A stretch of DNA of 64,000 bases from Streptomyces sp. NBC_00335 (GTDB lineage: Bacteria > Actinomycetota > Actinomycetes > Streptomycetales > Streptomycetaceae): positions 1,054,001 to 1,118,000 of the forward strand of contig NZ_CP108006.1 of NCBI RefSeq assembly GCF_036127095.1, given 5' to 3'. This document shows, piece after piece, positions 1-10,922 of this stretch. The notes beneath the pieces were generated by a model, which was not told where the DNA came from, did not search any database, and saw nothing but the letters and a program-made list of their open reading frames with translations. Every line of letters begins with the position of its first letter. Within the stretch, counting starts at the first letter, position 1. The translations under genes and the position numbers were made by a program.

Positions 1-1
1 C

Positions 2-1369
2 GCCGGTGCCGCCCTGCAGTTCCGGGCACTGATCGGGGCGCACGGGATGCTGCCCGTGCCGCGCCACCTGCGGTACGTGCCCTTCCGCCGCGCCCCGAGC
101 CTGTTCCACCTGCACTACTCCGACCGGTTCTTCGCCGTCTGCGCCTGGACCGGGGCGGCCCTGGCGGCGGCGCTCGCCGCGGGGGCCGGGGACGCGGTGC
201 CGCTGGGTGCGGCGATGGCGATGTGGGCGCTGCTGTGGCTGCTGTACCTGTCGATCGTCAATGTCGGGCAGACCTGGTACTCCTTCGGCTGGGAGTCCCT
301 GCTGCTGGAGGTCGGCTTCCTGGCCGTGTTCCTCGGCAACGCGCGGGCCGGGCCGCCGGTACTGGTGCTCTGGCTGCTGCGCTGGGTGGTCTTCCGGGTG
401 GAGTTCGGCGCCGGGCTCATCAAGATGCGGGGCGACCCCTGCTGGCGCCGGCTCACCTGCCTGTACTTCCATCACGAGACGCAGCCGATGCCCGGTCCGC
501 TGAGCTGGTTCTTCCACCATCTGCCGAAGCCGCTGCACCGGGTGGAGTGCGCCGCGAACCACGTGACCCAACTGGTCGTGCCCGTCCTGCTGTTCACCCC
601 GCAGCCGGTGGCCTCGTACGCCGCCGGGATCATCGTGGCGACCCAGCTGTGGCTGGTGGTGTCGGGGAACTTCGCCTGGCTGAACTGGATCACGATCACG
701 GCGGCCCTGCCGGCCTTCGACTTCAGCGCGCTCGCGGGCGACCCGCCGTCGGCCGCCTCCCGGGAGGGGCCGCTCTGGTACGTGGTGCTCGTGTGCGCGA
801 CGACCGCGCTGGTGCTCGTGCTGAGCCGGCATCCGGTGGCCAACATGATCTCCCGCGGCCAGGTCATGAACCGGTCCTTCGACCCCCTCCACCTGGTCAA
901 CACCTACGGGGCGTTCGGCACGGTGGGCCGGATCCGCGAGGAGGTGGTGGTGGAGGGGACCGCGGACCGGCGGCCCCGGGAGGACGGCGCGTGGCGGGAG
1001 TACGGGTTCAAGGGCAAGCCGGGCGACGTGCGCCGGATCCCGCGCCAGTTCGCCCCGTACCACCTGCGCCTCGACTGGCTCATGTGGTTCGCGGCGCTCT
1101 CCCCGGGCTACGCCCGCGACTGGTTCGGGCCGTTCGTGGAGCGACTGCTGGCGGGCGACCGGGACACCCTGAAGCTGATCCGGTACAACCCCTTCCCGGA
1201 CGCACCGCCGCTCTACGTCCGGGCACGGCTGTACCGCTACCGGTTCACGACCTGGCGGGAACTGCGCGAGACCGGGGCGTGGTGGCACCGCACACTGGTG
1301 CGCGAGTACCTGCCGCCGACCCGGCTCGCGGAGGCGTCCTGGTCGCAGCCCCGGTCAGAGCCCGAGTAG
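2..1369 (+). CDS. Lipase maturation factor family protein, 5' end cut off by the window
   Basis: The reading frame is open from base 2, so the N-terminus lies outside the window; the first ATG (base 47) is internal because the preceding residues (FRALIGAHG before MLPVPR) already fit the family. The product is a multi-pass membrane protein: hydrophobic helices run through the first ~280 visible residues, with a soluble C-terminal domain containing the WREYGFKGKPGD stretch typical of LMF1-like proteins. In animals the family assists lipase folding in the ER; the bacterial role is not established. The 3' end overlaps the convergent epimerase gene by 15 bp. The family call is firm; the function is inferred only from homology. 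Confidence 0.85.
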   Translation, partial: AGAALQFRALIGAHGMLPVPRHLRYVPFRRAPSLFHLHYSDRFFAVCAWTGAALAAALAAGAGDAVPLGAAMAMWALLWLLYLSIVNVGQTWYSFGWESLLLEVGFLAVFLGNARAGPPVLVLWLLRWVVFRVEFGAGLIKMRGDPCWRRLTCLYFHHETQPMPGPLSWFFHHLPKPLHRVECAANHVTQLVVPVLLFTPQPVASYAAGIIVATQLWLVVSGNFAWLNWITITAALPAFDFSALAGDPPSAASREGPLWYVVLVCATTALVLVLSRHPVANMISRGQVMNRSFDPLHLVNTYGAFGTVGRIREEVVVEGTADRRPREDGAWREYGFKGKPGDVRRIPRQFAPYHLRLDWLMWFAALSPGYARDWFGPFVERLLAGDRDTLKLIRYNPFPDAPPLYVRARLYRYRFTTWRELRETGAWWHRTLVREYLPPTRLAEASWSQPRSEPE

Positions 1370-2338
1370 CGCCGCCTCCCGCTCCGCCGATATGCCCTTC
1401 ATCGGCCGGTCGGAGCGCAGGGGAGCGACTCCGCCGAGGGACTGCAGCCAGGTCCAGGTGTCGGCCGCGGTCTCCTCCACGGGGCGGCAGACGAGGCCCG
1501 CCGCCAGGGCCTTGGTGACGTCCCCGCCGAACATGAAGTCGTGCATTTCGCCTTCGAGAACCCAGACGGGCAGCTCGATCCAGGGCTCGACGCCGGCCTT
1601 CTCGAGCACCTCGGCGTCGATCCAGCGCGGTTCCGCGTCGGAGCCGGTGGCGGCGGCGCAGGCCTCCAGGAAGCCGGCCATGGTGGTGTGGCCGACCGGG
1701 GAGATCGCGTTGTAGGCCCCGCCGAGACCGGCCTCCGCCGCGTCGAGGGACCAGCGCGCGAGGTCGCGTACGTCGATGTACTGGAGCGGCAGGTCGGGGC
1801 GCCCGGGCGCGAGGAAGGGGCCGCCGCGGGCGACTCGGTTCAGCCACCAGGGCAGCCGGCCGACGTTCTCGTACGGGCCGATGATCAGCCCGGCGCGCAC
1901 CAGCAGGGCGCGGTCGCCGAAGGCGTCCAGGGCGGCGAGTTCACCGCCGCGCTTGTCCGCCGGGTAGGCGGTGGCCTCCGCGTCGGGCGAGCCCTCCACC
2001 AGCGGGCCGCCCTCGTCCAGACCGGCGGGGGCGGGGTAGGCGTACACCGAGCGGCTGGATATGTACACGTACTGGCCGACCCGGCCGGACAGCAGGCGGG
2101 CGCTGTCGCGCACGGCGGTGGGCGCGCTGCCCCAGGTGTCGACGACGAGGTCCCACTCCCCCTCGGCGAGGGCGTCCAGGCCGCCGGGGGCGGTGCGGTC
2201 CCCGTGCAGGGCCGTGGTCCCCGGCGGCGGCGCGTGGTGCCCGCGGTGGAAGACGGTGACGTCCCACCCGCGGCTCAGGGCGTCTTCGGTGATCGCGCGC
2301 CCGACGAATTCGGTTCCACCCAGCATCAGCAGCTTCAT
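1355..2338 (-). CDS. NAD-dependent epimerase/dehydratase (extended SDR), 327 aa
   Basis: A Rossmann-fold sugar-nucleotide epimerase-like protein. The N-terminus MKLLMLGGTEFVG carries the GxxxxxG NAD(P)-binding loop, and a YVYISSRSVYAY segment sits where the family has its Ser/Tyr catalytic region. The frame is open 66 bp further upstream, but ATG at 2338 is chosen because the Rossmann strand begins there. The usual YxxxK is not clear: Tyr-Pro-Ala-Asp-Lys (YPADK) is the best candidate. Substrate unknown. It overlaps the convergent lipase maturation factor gene at its 3' end. No strong Shine-Dalgarno is visible. Confidence 0.85.
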   Translation of the reverse strand: MKLLMLGGTEFVGRAITEDALSRGWDVTVFHRGHHAPPPGTTALHGDRTAPGGLDALAEGEWDLVVDTWGSAPTAVRDSARLLSGRVGQYVYISSRSVYAYPAPAGLDEGGPLVEGSPDAEATAYPADKRGGELAALDAFGDRALLVRAGLIIGPYENVGRLPWWLNRVARGGPFLAPGRPDLPLQYIDVRDLARWSLDAAEAGLGGAYNAISPVGHTTMAGFLEACAAATGSDAEPRWIDAEVLEKAGVEPWIELPVWVLEGEMHDFMFGGDVTKALAAGLVCRPVEETAADTWTWLQSLGGVAPLRSDRPMKGISAEREAALLGL

Positions 2339-2512
2339 GCGGGTCAGCCTGCCCGGGACCGGGGGTGCGCATAACCCTTGATCGCCCACAGCGATGACGC
2401 CCACGGCGTACCGCTAGCGGGAACTTCCGGGCGCCCTGCGACATGTAAGGGACCCGCCACCGATCCCCCGCCGAAGGCTTCCTGAGGGCCGGTCAGCCGT
2501 GGAGGACAGGCC

Positions 2513-2556
2513 TCCGCCCGCCGCCCCGGGTCTTCACACCGGGGACGACGGGCGGA
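2513..2556 (-). terminator. Nested hairpin, likely terminator of the 58-codon gene
   Basis: Outer stem TCCGCCCG/CGGGCGGA (2513-2520 with 2549-2556) encloses an inner stem CCCCGG/CCGGGG (2524-2529 with 2539-2544). It lies 26 bp past the stop codon at 2583. No U-tract, as is usual in Streptomyces. Confidence 0.6.
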
Positions 2557-2582
2557 CCGCACCGTACGGGTCTGGAGGGTGT

Positions 2583-2759
2583 CTAGTCGATGCCGGGCAG
2601 GATGTGCGGCTCCGCGAGGTCGTCCTCGTAGCCGGCGAGACGGATCGGAGCGGACCGGGCCCAGACCTCCAGGTTGCCGAGGGTCTCGGGGCGCTTCGTG
2701 CTCCGCGTCCCCGTCCGTTCTCCGGCTGCCTTGTCGGTCGTCGTCAGTTCTGGCGTCAC
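2583..2759 (-). CDS. Small orphan protein, 58 aa, unrecognised
   Basis: This gene is too short for most gene callers but is well supported. GTG at 2759 is preceded by AAAGGAG with a 6-nt spacer, nearly every codon ends in G or C, and a hairpin follows the TAG stop. The product starts VTPELTTTDKAAGERTG and ends EDDLAEPHILPGID. The first ~28 residues are Thr/Lys/Arg-rich and probably disordered; the last ~30 are acidic with aromatic residues (W31, Y43). No signal peptide, membrane segment or cysteine. The two-part layout resembles a RiPP precursor (leader plus core), but no modifying enzyme is adjacent, so this remains speculation. A small regulatory or stress protein is equally possible. It is divergent from the HD-like gene. 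Confidence 0.75.
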   Translation of the reverse strand: MTPELTTTDKAAGERTGTRSTKRPETLGNLEVWARSAPIRLAGYEDDLAEPHILPGID

Positions 2760-3049
2760 CGCGCACTCCTTTGTGTCGCGTAACCCGGCGCGCGAACCGC
2801 GCGTCGGTGCGGGAAGAGGGGTTTCCGGACGCGGTGGCGCCTTGGTGGAGCGAGTGCCCGTGTGGGGCTCTCATGGCGTTCAGAGTACACATATGAGCGC
2901 ACCCCCGCTCGATGGAAAGGTAAAATCCGCTCCGGACAGCTTGTTTTCTCCACGAGTTCATCACCTCGCACGGCGGCGCGTCGTGTAGGGCTGATCTGCT
3001 CGACGGCGCCATACGGGTGATGCGCGGTCGGGCGACGGAAGGATCGACA

Positions 3050-3445
3050 GTGGCGAAGTCCGAAGTGCCGGTGGACGTCGGAAGCGTCGGGGAACTGATG
3101 GACCTGTTGCGCGGTGGGCATGCCGACGAGCATGGCGACGGCCACGGGCTGCGGGTGGCGGCGCTGCTGCGCCGTTCGCACCCCTTCGACAAGGAACTGC
3201 AGGTCGCGGGGCTGTTGATCGACCACCCCGCGGAGGCGATCCGCCCCCTGCTGGGCGAGCGGGTGGCACGGCTCGTACGCCTCAACGGACCCGGCGCACC
3301 GGCCCCCGGACCGGACCCCGACGCGGAGTCCCTCGCGCACGCGGCCGAAGCGGGCCGGTCCGCGGGCCTGGACGCGGGCGTGCTGGAGGACTGGCGCCCG
3401 GTGCTGGAACTGGTCGCCGCGGGGGCCTACGGCCGCACGGCCTGA
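3050..3445 (+). CDS. Degenerate HD-fold protein, 131 aa, catalytic HD pair lost
   Basis: GTG at 3050 is chosen over GTG 3017/ATG 3020 because GGAAGGA lies at the right distance upstream. The sequence GHGLRVAALLRRSHPFDKELQVAGLL follows the pattern of HD-domain phosphohydrolases and PhnZ/inositol-oxygenase-like proteins (H...A..A....P.D.ELQVAGLLHD). Where active members have His-Asp, this protein has Ile-Asp (LLIDHP), and no later conserved metal ligand is clear. It is also shorter than the usual ~180-200 residues. It is therefore probably a non-catalytic homologue, perhaps a binding or regulatory protein. It ends just before a bidirectional hairpin. Confidence 0.75.
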   Translation: MAKSEVPVDVGSVGELMDLLRGGHADEHGDGHGLRVAALLRRSHPFDKELQVAGLLIDHPAEAIRPLLGERVARLVRLNGPGAPAPGPDPDAESLAHAAEAGRSAGLDAGVLEDWRPVLELVAAGAYGRTA

Positions 3446-3450
3446 ACGGG

Positions 3451-3495
3451 GAGCGCCCCCGGCCGCCCTCACGGGGAGGGGGACCGGGGGCGCTC
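3451..3495. terminator. Bidirectional terminator between convergent genes
   Basis: A perfect 12-bp stem, GAGCGCCCCCGG at 3451-3462 and CCGGGGGCGCTC at 3484-3495, stands 6 bp past the HD-like gene and 72 bp beyond the SDR stop. It can serve both strands. Confidence 0.75.
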
Positions 3496-3566
3496 ATGTG
3501 AGACGGGGCAGGTGGCAAGCGGCACGGGGCAGGCGGCGCGGATCGGGCGCCCCCCGTACGCGCGGC

Positions 3567-5054
3567 CTACCAGTTGGCGGGTGCGTAGTCCTTGAGGAAG
3601 ACGCCGTACAGGTCCTCGCCGAGCTCGCCGCGGACGATCGGGTCGTAGACCCGGGCCGCACCGTCGACCAGGTCGAGGGGGGCGTGGAAGCCCTCCTCGG
3701 CGAGGCGGAGCTTGTCGAAGTGCGGGCGCTCGTCGGTGATCCAGCCCGTGTCGACCGAGGTCATCAGGATCCGGTCGGCCTGGAACATCTCCTGGCCGCT
3801 GGTCCGCGTCACCATGTTCATCGCGGCCTTGGCCGCGTTGGTGTTCGGGTGTCCCGCGCCCTTGTAGCCGCGGCTGAAGACGCCCTCCATCGCGGAGACG
3901 TTCACGATGTACGCCCGCCCGCCGTCCGACTTCCGGGCCGCCTCGGCCATGGCAGGCCGCAGCGCGCTGATCAGGATGAACGGCGAGGTGTAGTTGCACA
4001 GCTGGGTTTCGAGCAGCTCCACCGGGGAGATCTGGTCGATGGTCTGCACCCAGGTGTTGCTGTCGACGACATCGGGCAGCAGGCCGCCCGCGTCGATGGC
4101 GGTTCCGGCGATGTGGCGCTCCAGGCTGGCATTGCCCGCGACCAGGGCCAGGTCGGCGACCTGCTGCGCCTCGAGCCCGCTCACGCCGATGGGCAGGGCC
4201 GCCAGGCCGTCGACCGCTCCGGAGTTGAAGGCGCCGATGACGTGGTGGGAGGGAAGCTCGCCGGCCGGCAGCGGGGCGCTCTCCCCCTCGACCAGCGCCG
4301 CGTATGCGCTGGGCAGGCGGCGTACGGTCTGCGTCGCGTTGTTGATCAGGATGTCGAGCGGGCCGGCCGCGGCCACCTGGTCGGCGAGGGCCACGGACTG
4401 GGCCGGGTCGCGAAGGTCGATGCCGACGACCTCCAGGCGGTGCATCCAGTCCGCGGAGTCCTCCATCGCCTTGAAGCGGCGGATGGCGTCCTTGGGGAAG
4501 CGGGTGGTGATCGTGGTGTGGGCGCCGTCGCGCAGCAGCCGCAGCGCGATGTACATGCCGATCTTGGCCCGGCCGCCGGTGAGCAGGGCGCGCTTGCCGG
4601 TGAGGTCGGCGCGGGCCTCCCGCTTGGTCCGGTTCAGGGTGGCGCAGTCCTGGCAGAGCTGGTGGTAGAAGTAGTCGACCTCGACGTAGCGCGTCTTGCA
4701 GACGTAGCAGGAGCGAGGGCGCTGGAGGATTCCGGCGATCCGTCCGGCCTCCGTGACCGAGGAGGGCAGCAGGCCCTCGGTCTCGTCGTCGATGCGCTCG
4801 GCGGAGCCGGTCGCGGTCGCCTCGGTGACGGCCCTGTCGTTGGCGGTCTTGGCGGCGCGGCGGTCCTGGCGGCGGCGCTGCTTGACCGTCCGGTACAGCC
4901 CGGCGGTGGCGCGGCGCACGGTGATCGCGTCCGGGTGGTCGACGTCGAGCTTGTCGAGCTCGTCGAGCACGCTCAGGCAGAGGGCCAGGCGGTCCGGGTC
5001 GATGCCGGGCCCGAAGGCGTGGCCCTGCTCCTGGCTGTCTTCGGTCACCGTCAT
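3567..5054 (-). CDS. SDR-family oxidoreductase with N-terminal zinc-ribbon-like region, 495 aa
   Basis: The C-terminal ~350 residues are a short-chain dehydrogenase: LTGKRALLTGGRAKIGMY carries the TGxxxxxG cofactor loop, LDILINNAT is the NNA strand, and an AYIVNVSAMEG strand holds the usual Ser position. Upstream is a ~150-residue extension with CYVC (near residue 128) and CQDC (near 143), a plausible zinc ribbon. The usual YxxxK is not obvious: the region after the Ser reads GHPNTNAAKAAMN, so Tyr may be replaced by Asn while Lys is kept. The length, roughly twice that of a classical SDR, and the Cys pairs suggest a specialised role. Substrate unknown. It is divergent from the DMT permease. 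Confidence 0.85.
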   Translation of the reverse strand: MTVTEDSQEQGHAFGPGIDPDRLALCLSVLDELDKLDVDHPDAITVRRATAGLYRTVKQRRRQDRRAAKTANDRAVTEATATGSAERIDDETEGLLPSSVTEAGRIAGILQRPRSCYVCKTRYVEVDYFYHQLCQDCATLNRTKREARADLTGKRALLTGGRAKIGMYIALRLLRDGAHTTITTRFPKDAIRRFKAMEDSADWMHRLEVVGIDLRDPAQSVALADQVAAAGPLDILINNATQTVRRLPSAYAALVEGESAPLPAGELPSHHVIGAFNSGAVDGLAALPIGVSGLEAQQVADLALVAGNASLERHIAGTAIDAGGLLPDVVDSNTWVQTIDQISPVELLETQLCNYTSPFILISALRPAMAEAARKSDGGRAYIVNVSAMEGVFSRGYKGAGHPNTNAAKAAMNMVTRTSGQEMFQADRILMTSVDTGWITDERPHFDKLRLAEEGFHAPLDLVDGAARVYDPIVRGELGEDLYGVFLKDYAPANW

Positions 5055-5254
5055 ACCCGCTGCGTTCCTTGATCAGTCGTCCGCGTCCGCCGGATGCGGA
5101 AGTCCCCAAAAGGGCTAGTGTACGGATCCCCCGGGCGGGAAGACAAACGCACGCCCGCGCTCGCGACTACTGCGTTCGGAGTACGACCAGGGGCGTACCC
5201 GTGCCCGCCTTCAGGGGGAGGAATAGCTCTCCCGACTCGGGCATTGTGACTTTT

Positions 5255-7486
<2,232 letters not shown>

Positions 7487-7657
7487 CTAACGCCACGACC
7501 GGGGCATGACAAGGCGAACAACACAACGCGTTCGGGCGGAAGTTGGTTTCGCGCCGAATGTGGGACACCGGTAAGGATCTCCGCCGGGGTAGCGTCGGTG
7601 TTCCTGCATTCCTCCGCACATCGAATGCACTGTCGACGCACTCAGGAGCGCACGCAC

Positions 7658-9103
7658 ATGACCAGCAGCACGGCCCAGATCGGCGTCACCGGACTCGCGG
7701 TGATGGGCAGCAACCTCGCCCGCAACTTCGCCCGCAACGGCTTCACCGTCGCCGTCCACAACCGCACCACCGCCAAGACCACGGCGCTCGTGGAGGAGTT
7801 CGGGCACGAGGGCTCCTTCGTGGCCGCCGGGTCCGCGAAGGAGTTCGTGGACGCGCTGGAGCGCCCGCGCCGTCTGATCATCATGGTGAAGGCCGGTGAG
7901 CCGACCGACGCGGTGATCCGCGAGTTCGCCCCGCTGCTGGAGCCGGGCGACGTGATCATCGACGGCGGGAACGCCCACTTCGAGGACACCCGCCGCCGTG
8001 AGAAGGAGCTGCGCGAGCAGGGCCTGCACTTCGTGGGCGTCGGCATCTCGGGCGGCGAGGAGGGCGCGCTGCTCGGCCCGAGCATCATGCCCGGCGGATC
8101 CGAGGAGTCCTACGCCTCGCTCGGCCCGCTGCTGGAGAAGATCTCCGCCAAGGCCGCCGACGGCACCCCCTGCACCTCGCACGTGGGCCCCGACGGCGCC
8201 GGGCACTTCGTGAAGATGGTGCACAACGGCATCGAGTACGCCGACATGCAGCTGATCGCGGAGGCCTACCACCTGCTGCGCGCGGTGGCCGGCTACTCCC
8301 CCGCGAAGATCGCCGAGACCTTCCGCTCCTGGAACAGGGGCCGGCTGGATTCGTACCTGATCGAGATCACCGCCGAGGTGCTCGCGCACACGGACGCCGC
8401 GACCGGTCTGCCGTTCGTGGACGTGGTCGCCGACGCCGCCGAGCAGAAGGGCACCGGCCGCTGGACCGTGCAGATCGCCCTCGACCTGGGCGTGCCGGTG
8501 TCCGGAATCGCCGAGGCGGTCTTCGCCCGTGCGGTTTCGGGCCACGGGGAGCTGCGTACGGCCGCGCGGGGGCTGGCCGGCCCGGAGGCGGAGCCGCTCT
8601 CCGCCGAGGCCGCGGACGCCTTCGCCGCCCAGGTGGAGCAGGCCCTGTACGCCTCGAAGATCGTCTCGTACACGCAGGGCTTCCACCAGATCCAGGCCGG
8701 CAGCGAGGAGTACGGCTGGGGCGTGGACCCGGGCGCCGTGGCCTCGCTGTGGCGCGGGGGCTGCATCATCCGGGCCGCGTTCCTGGACCGGATCCGCGCC
8801 GCGTACGACGCCCGGCCGGAGCTGCCGAGCCTGCTGGCGGACGCGGGCTTCGCCGACGAGATCGGCGCCGCCCAGCACGACTGGCGCGAGGTGCTGGTGG
8901 CGGCGGTCCGCCAGGGCATCCCGGTGCCGGCCTTCGCGGCCTCGCTGGCGTACTACGACGCCCTGCGCTCGGAGCGGCTCCCGGCGGCCCTGACCCAGGG
9001 GCAGCGCGACTTCTTCGGGGCGCACACCTACCGGCGCACCGACCGCGAGGGCTCGTACCACACGCTGTGGAGCGGCGACCGCTCCGAAGTCCGTACGGAC
9101 TGA
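7658..9103 (+). CDS. gnd: 6-phosphogluconate dehydrogenase, decarboxylating (NADP), 481 aa
   Basis: Oxidises 6-phosphogluconate to ribulose 5-phosphate in the oxidative pentose phosphate pathway, cytosolic. The N-terminus has the NADP loop GLAVMGSNLARN with the following HNRT. The signature IIDGGNAHFEDT and the catalytic region GPDGAGHFVKMVHNGIEYAD (with Lys and Asn) are intact, and length matches the homodimeric enzyme. ATG 7658 has CAGGAG ten bases upstream. The frame is open far upstream, but that stretch is antisense to the M23 gene and is not part of the protein. Confidence 0.97.
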   Translation: MTSSTAQIGVTGLAVMGSNLARNFARNGFTVAVHNRTTAKTTALVEEFGHEGSFVAAGSAKEFVDALERPRRLIIMVKAGEPTDAVIREFAPLLEPGDVIIDGGNAHFEDTRRREKELREQGLHFVGVGISGGEEGALLGPSIMPGGSEESYASLGPLLEKISAKAADGTPCTSHVGPDGAGHFVKMVHNGIEYADMQLIAEAYHLLRAVAGYSPAKIAETFRSWNRGRLDSYLIEITAEVLAHTDAATGLPFVDVVADAAEQKGTGRWTVQIALDLGVPVSGIAEAVFARAVSGHGELRTAARGLAGPEAEPLSAEAADAFAAQVEQALYASKIVSYTQGFHQIQAGSEEYGWGVDPGAVASLWRGGCIIRAAFLDRIRAAYDARPELPSLLADAGFADEIGAAQHDWREVLVAAVRQGIPVPAFAASLAYYDALRSERLPAALTQGQRDFFGAHTYRRTDREGSYHTLWSGDRSEVRTD

Positions 9104-9161
9104 CGCGGCAGGGCGACCTGGACCGGCCGGGCCGGTTCCGGGCCGGCTCAGCGGCTCCGCG

Positions 9162-9329
9162 TCAGCTCAGCGGCTCGGGCGCGGGCTGCGGCGCGGGGCC
9201 GGGCGGCGGCGGAATCGGGTCGGGCTCGGGCACCGGACCCGGCGTCGGCGGCTCGGGCCGCGGCAGCGGTCCCGGATCCGGGAACGGATTCGGGACCGGG
9301 ACCGGGGCGGGGACGGGAGGCTGTGTCAT
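9162..9329 (-). CDS. Small proline-rich protein, 55 aa
   Basis: ATG 9329 is preceded by GGGGGAGG. After MTQ nearly every second residue is Pro (PVPAPVPVPNPFPDPGP and similar X-Pro dipeptides), ending EPLS. Low complexity and no hydrophobic segment, so it is probably an extended cytosolic peptide. The same DNA is repetitive on both strands, so biased composition rather than coding could explain the open frame; the Shine-Dalgarno argues for a gene. Confidence 0.5.
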   Translation of the reverse strand: MTQPPVPAPVPVPNPFPDPGPLPRPEPPTPGPVPEPDPIPPPPGPAPQPAPEPLS

Positions 9330-9408
9330 ACCTCCAGCCTCCCCCGGTCCCGGTCCCGGCGCCCGCCGGGCAGGCCCCGCGGGCCCGGCAAGATCCGGAA
9401 GAGACCGC

Positions 9409-10041
9409 CTAGTCCCCCAGAGCGGCCGCGAGGCCGGAAGCGGGGCTGGCCAGGACTGGCACGGCGGTGGTGACCAGGGCCTGCGCGCCCGCCATGGACA
9501 CCTGGGCGAGGACGATGACGTCCGCATCCGCGACCTCGTCCGCCGCGGCGGCCACGAGCCCGAGACACCCGGCCGCGTCGCCCGCCGCGAAGCGGTCCCA
9601 GGCCCCGTCGACCACGCGGGTACGGATCGACACCGGGCGGCCGGCCCTCCCGGCCTCCTCCTCCAGCAGCTCCACCGTCGGGGCCAGCGTCGACTCCACG
9701 GTGGCCAGTACGAGGATCCGCGGCCCGGTACGGACCGCGGCGGCCGCCAGCGGGCGGTCGACCCGGAGCACCGGCACGCCGAGCTCCCCGGCCAGCGACT
9801 CGCCGACGGCGCCGATCGAGGAGCAGGTGACCAGGACGGGCCCGCCGGAGCCCGCCAGCAGCTCCCGCACGGCCGGGGTCTGCGACGCGGGCCCCAGCAC
9901 GCGGGCCCGATCCAGCAGCTCCGGCACCACCAGGTGGCGCAGGACGGCGCCCGGGTGGTGCCGGTCGCGCAGGGCGTCGAAGACCGGCACGTGCACGGGC
10001 GAGGTGTGCAGCAGGGTCAGGTCCGGCGCGGCGGGCGTCAC
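9409..10041 (-). CDS. Aspartate/glutamate racemase-like protein, 210 aa
   Basis: Fits the Asp/Glu/hydantoin racemase superfamily: LLHTSPVHVPVFDAL at the start, PVLVTCSSIGAVGE carrying the first catalytic Cys region, and an LAQVSMAGAQ segment where the second Cys usually lies (replaced here, so racemase activity is doubtful). GTG 10041 overlaps the stop of the GNAT gene (GTGA), implying translational coupling. Ligand unknown. Confidence 0.75.
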   Translation of the reverse strand: MTPAAPDLTLLHTSPVHVPVFDALRDRHHPGAVLRHLVVPELLDRARVLGPASQTPAVRELLAGSGGPVLVTCSSIGAVGESLAGELGVPVLRVDRPLAAAAVRTGPRILVLATVESTLAPTVELLEEEAGRAGRPVSIRTRVVDGAWDRFAAGDAAGCLGLVAAAADEVADADVIVLAQVSMAGAQALVTTAVPVLASPASGLAAALGD

Positions 10042-10400
10042 CACAGGTCGGAGTCCGAGTCGAGCTGCGCCTTGGCGGCGGCCACCACCCCGGTCGGCGC
10101 CTCGGGCGCCTGCTCGGGGTGTTTGGCGGCCCAGCTCGCGGCATACGGGCAGAGCGGGACGACGGGCACGCCCTCGTCGGCCGCGATCCCGTAGAAGGTC
10201 TTCACCAGGTTCCCGGCGATCCCGCGGCCCTCGTGCCCCGGTTCGACGATGGTGTGGACCGCCACGAGGGCGTGGGGCGACTCGGCGAGCACGAAGTAGG
10301 CGATGTGCCCGACCACCGCCCCGTCCTCGACGGCCGACAGCCGCCCGGCCGCCCGGTCGTCCACGATCTTGATCGATTCGCTCGACCCGGTCTGCGACAT
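10038..10400 (-). CDS. GNAT-family N-acetyltransferase (short YjdJ/CG type), 120 aa
   Basis: A compact acetyl-CoA-dependent acyltransferase: a β-strand-rich start, then VAVHTIVEPGHEGRGIAGNLV (the V.P...G.GIA.. acetyl-CoA loop), and VVPLCPYAASW, the CPY-containing C-terminal motif of the short GCN5-related subfamily (usually ~90-110 aa). Substrate unknown, possibly small amines or proteins. It lies 14 bp downstream of panD and is coupled to the racemase-like gene, so the three probably form one operon. Confidence 0.88.
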   Translation of the reverse strand: MSQTGSSESIKIVDDRAAGRLSAVEDGAVVGHIAYFVLAESPHALVAVHTIVEPGHEGRGIAGNLVKTFYGIAADEGVPVVPLCPYAASWAAKHPEQAPEAPTGVVAAAKAQLDSDSDLW

Positions 10401-10414
10401 CGTCCCGACTCCCC

Positions 10415-10834
10415 TCAGACAGCCACGGCGTGGGGGCTGCGCTTCTGGTCCGTTCCCGGAACCGGGGCGGACGGATCCACACCCAGCTCGATGATGCGAT
10501 TGTCGCCGTCGACGTGAACGACGCGCGGCTCGAACACGCGCGCCTCGGCGTCCTCCATCTGCCCGTAGCTGATGAGGATGACCAGGTCACCGGGGTGCAC
10601 GAGGTGCGCGGCGGCCCCGTTGATCCCGATGACCCCGGATCCGCGCTCGCCCCGGATGACGTAGGTCTCCAGCCGTGCCCCGTTGGTGATGTCCACGATG
10701 TGCACGAGCTCGCCGGGCAGCAGATCCGCCGCGTCGAGGAGATCGGCGTCGATGGTCACGGACCCGACGTAGTGCAGGTCGGCCTGGGTGACGGTGGCCC
10801 GGTGGATCTTGGACTTGAACATGGTGCGCAGCAT
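10415..10834 (-). CDS. panD: Aspartate 1-decarboxylase, pyruvoyl-dependent proenzyme, 139 aa
   Basis: Converts L-aspartate to beta-alanine for pantothenate/CoA synthesis. The N-terminus [20 protein letters not shown] is the family signature. The self-cleavage site Gly-Ser lies in YVGSVTID, generating the pyruvoyl group on the new Ser terminus, and the later [19 protein letters not shown] segment is conserved. Length is typical for actinobacteria. It is first in an apparent operon with the GNAT and racemase-like genes. Confidence 0.96.
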   Translation of the reverse strand: MLRTMFKSKIHRATVTQADLHYVGSVTIDADLLDAADLLPGELVHIVDITNGARLETYVIRGERGSGVIGINGAAAHLVHPGDLVILISYGQMEDAEARVFEPRVVHVDGDNRIIELGVDPSAPVPGTDQKRSPHAVAV

Positions 10835-10922
10835 GAACTCACTCCCGGTTTGTCTGCTCCCTGCCTGCTTCGCAGGTCAAGGGCGGTCTCCGCAGATTAC
10901 AACCCATCGCGTGTCCGGTCAG

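Noticed and set aside
2583..2759. Reading the 58-residue protein as a lasso peptide precursor (GYEDDLAE as ring, Glu8 acceptor)
   Set aside because: The residue at -2 is Leu rather than the usual Thr, and no cyclase, protease or RRE protein is nearby.
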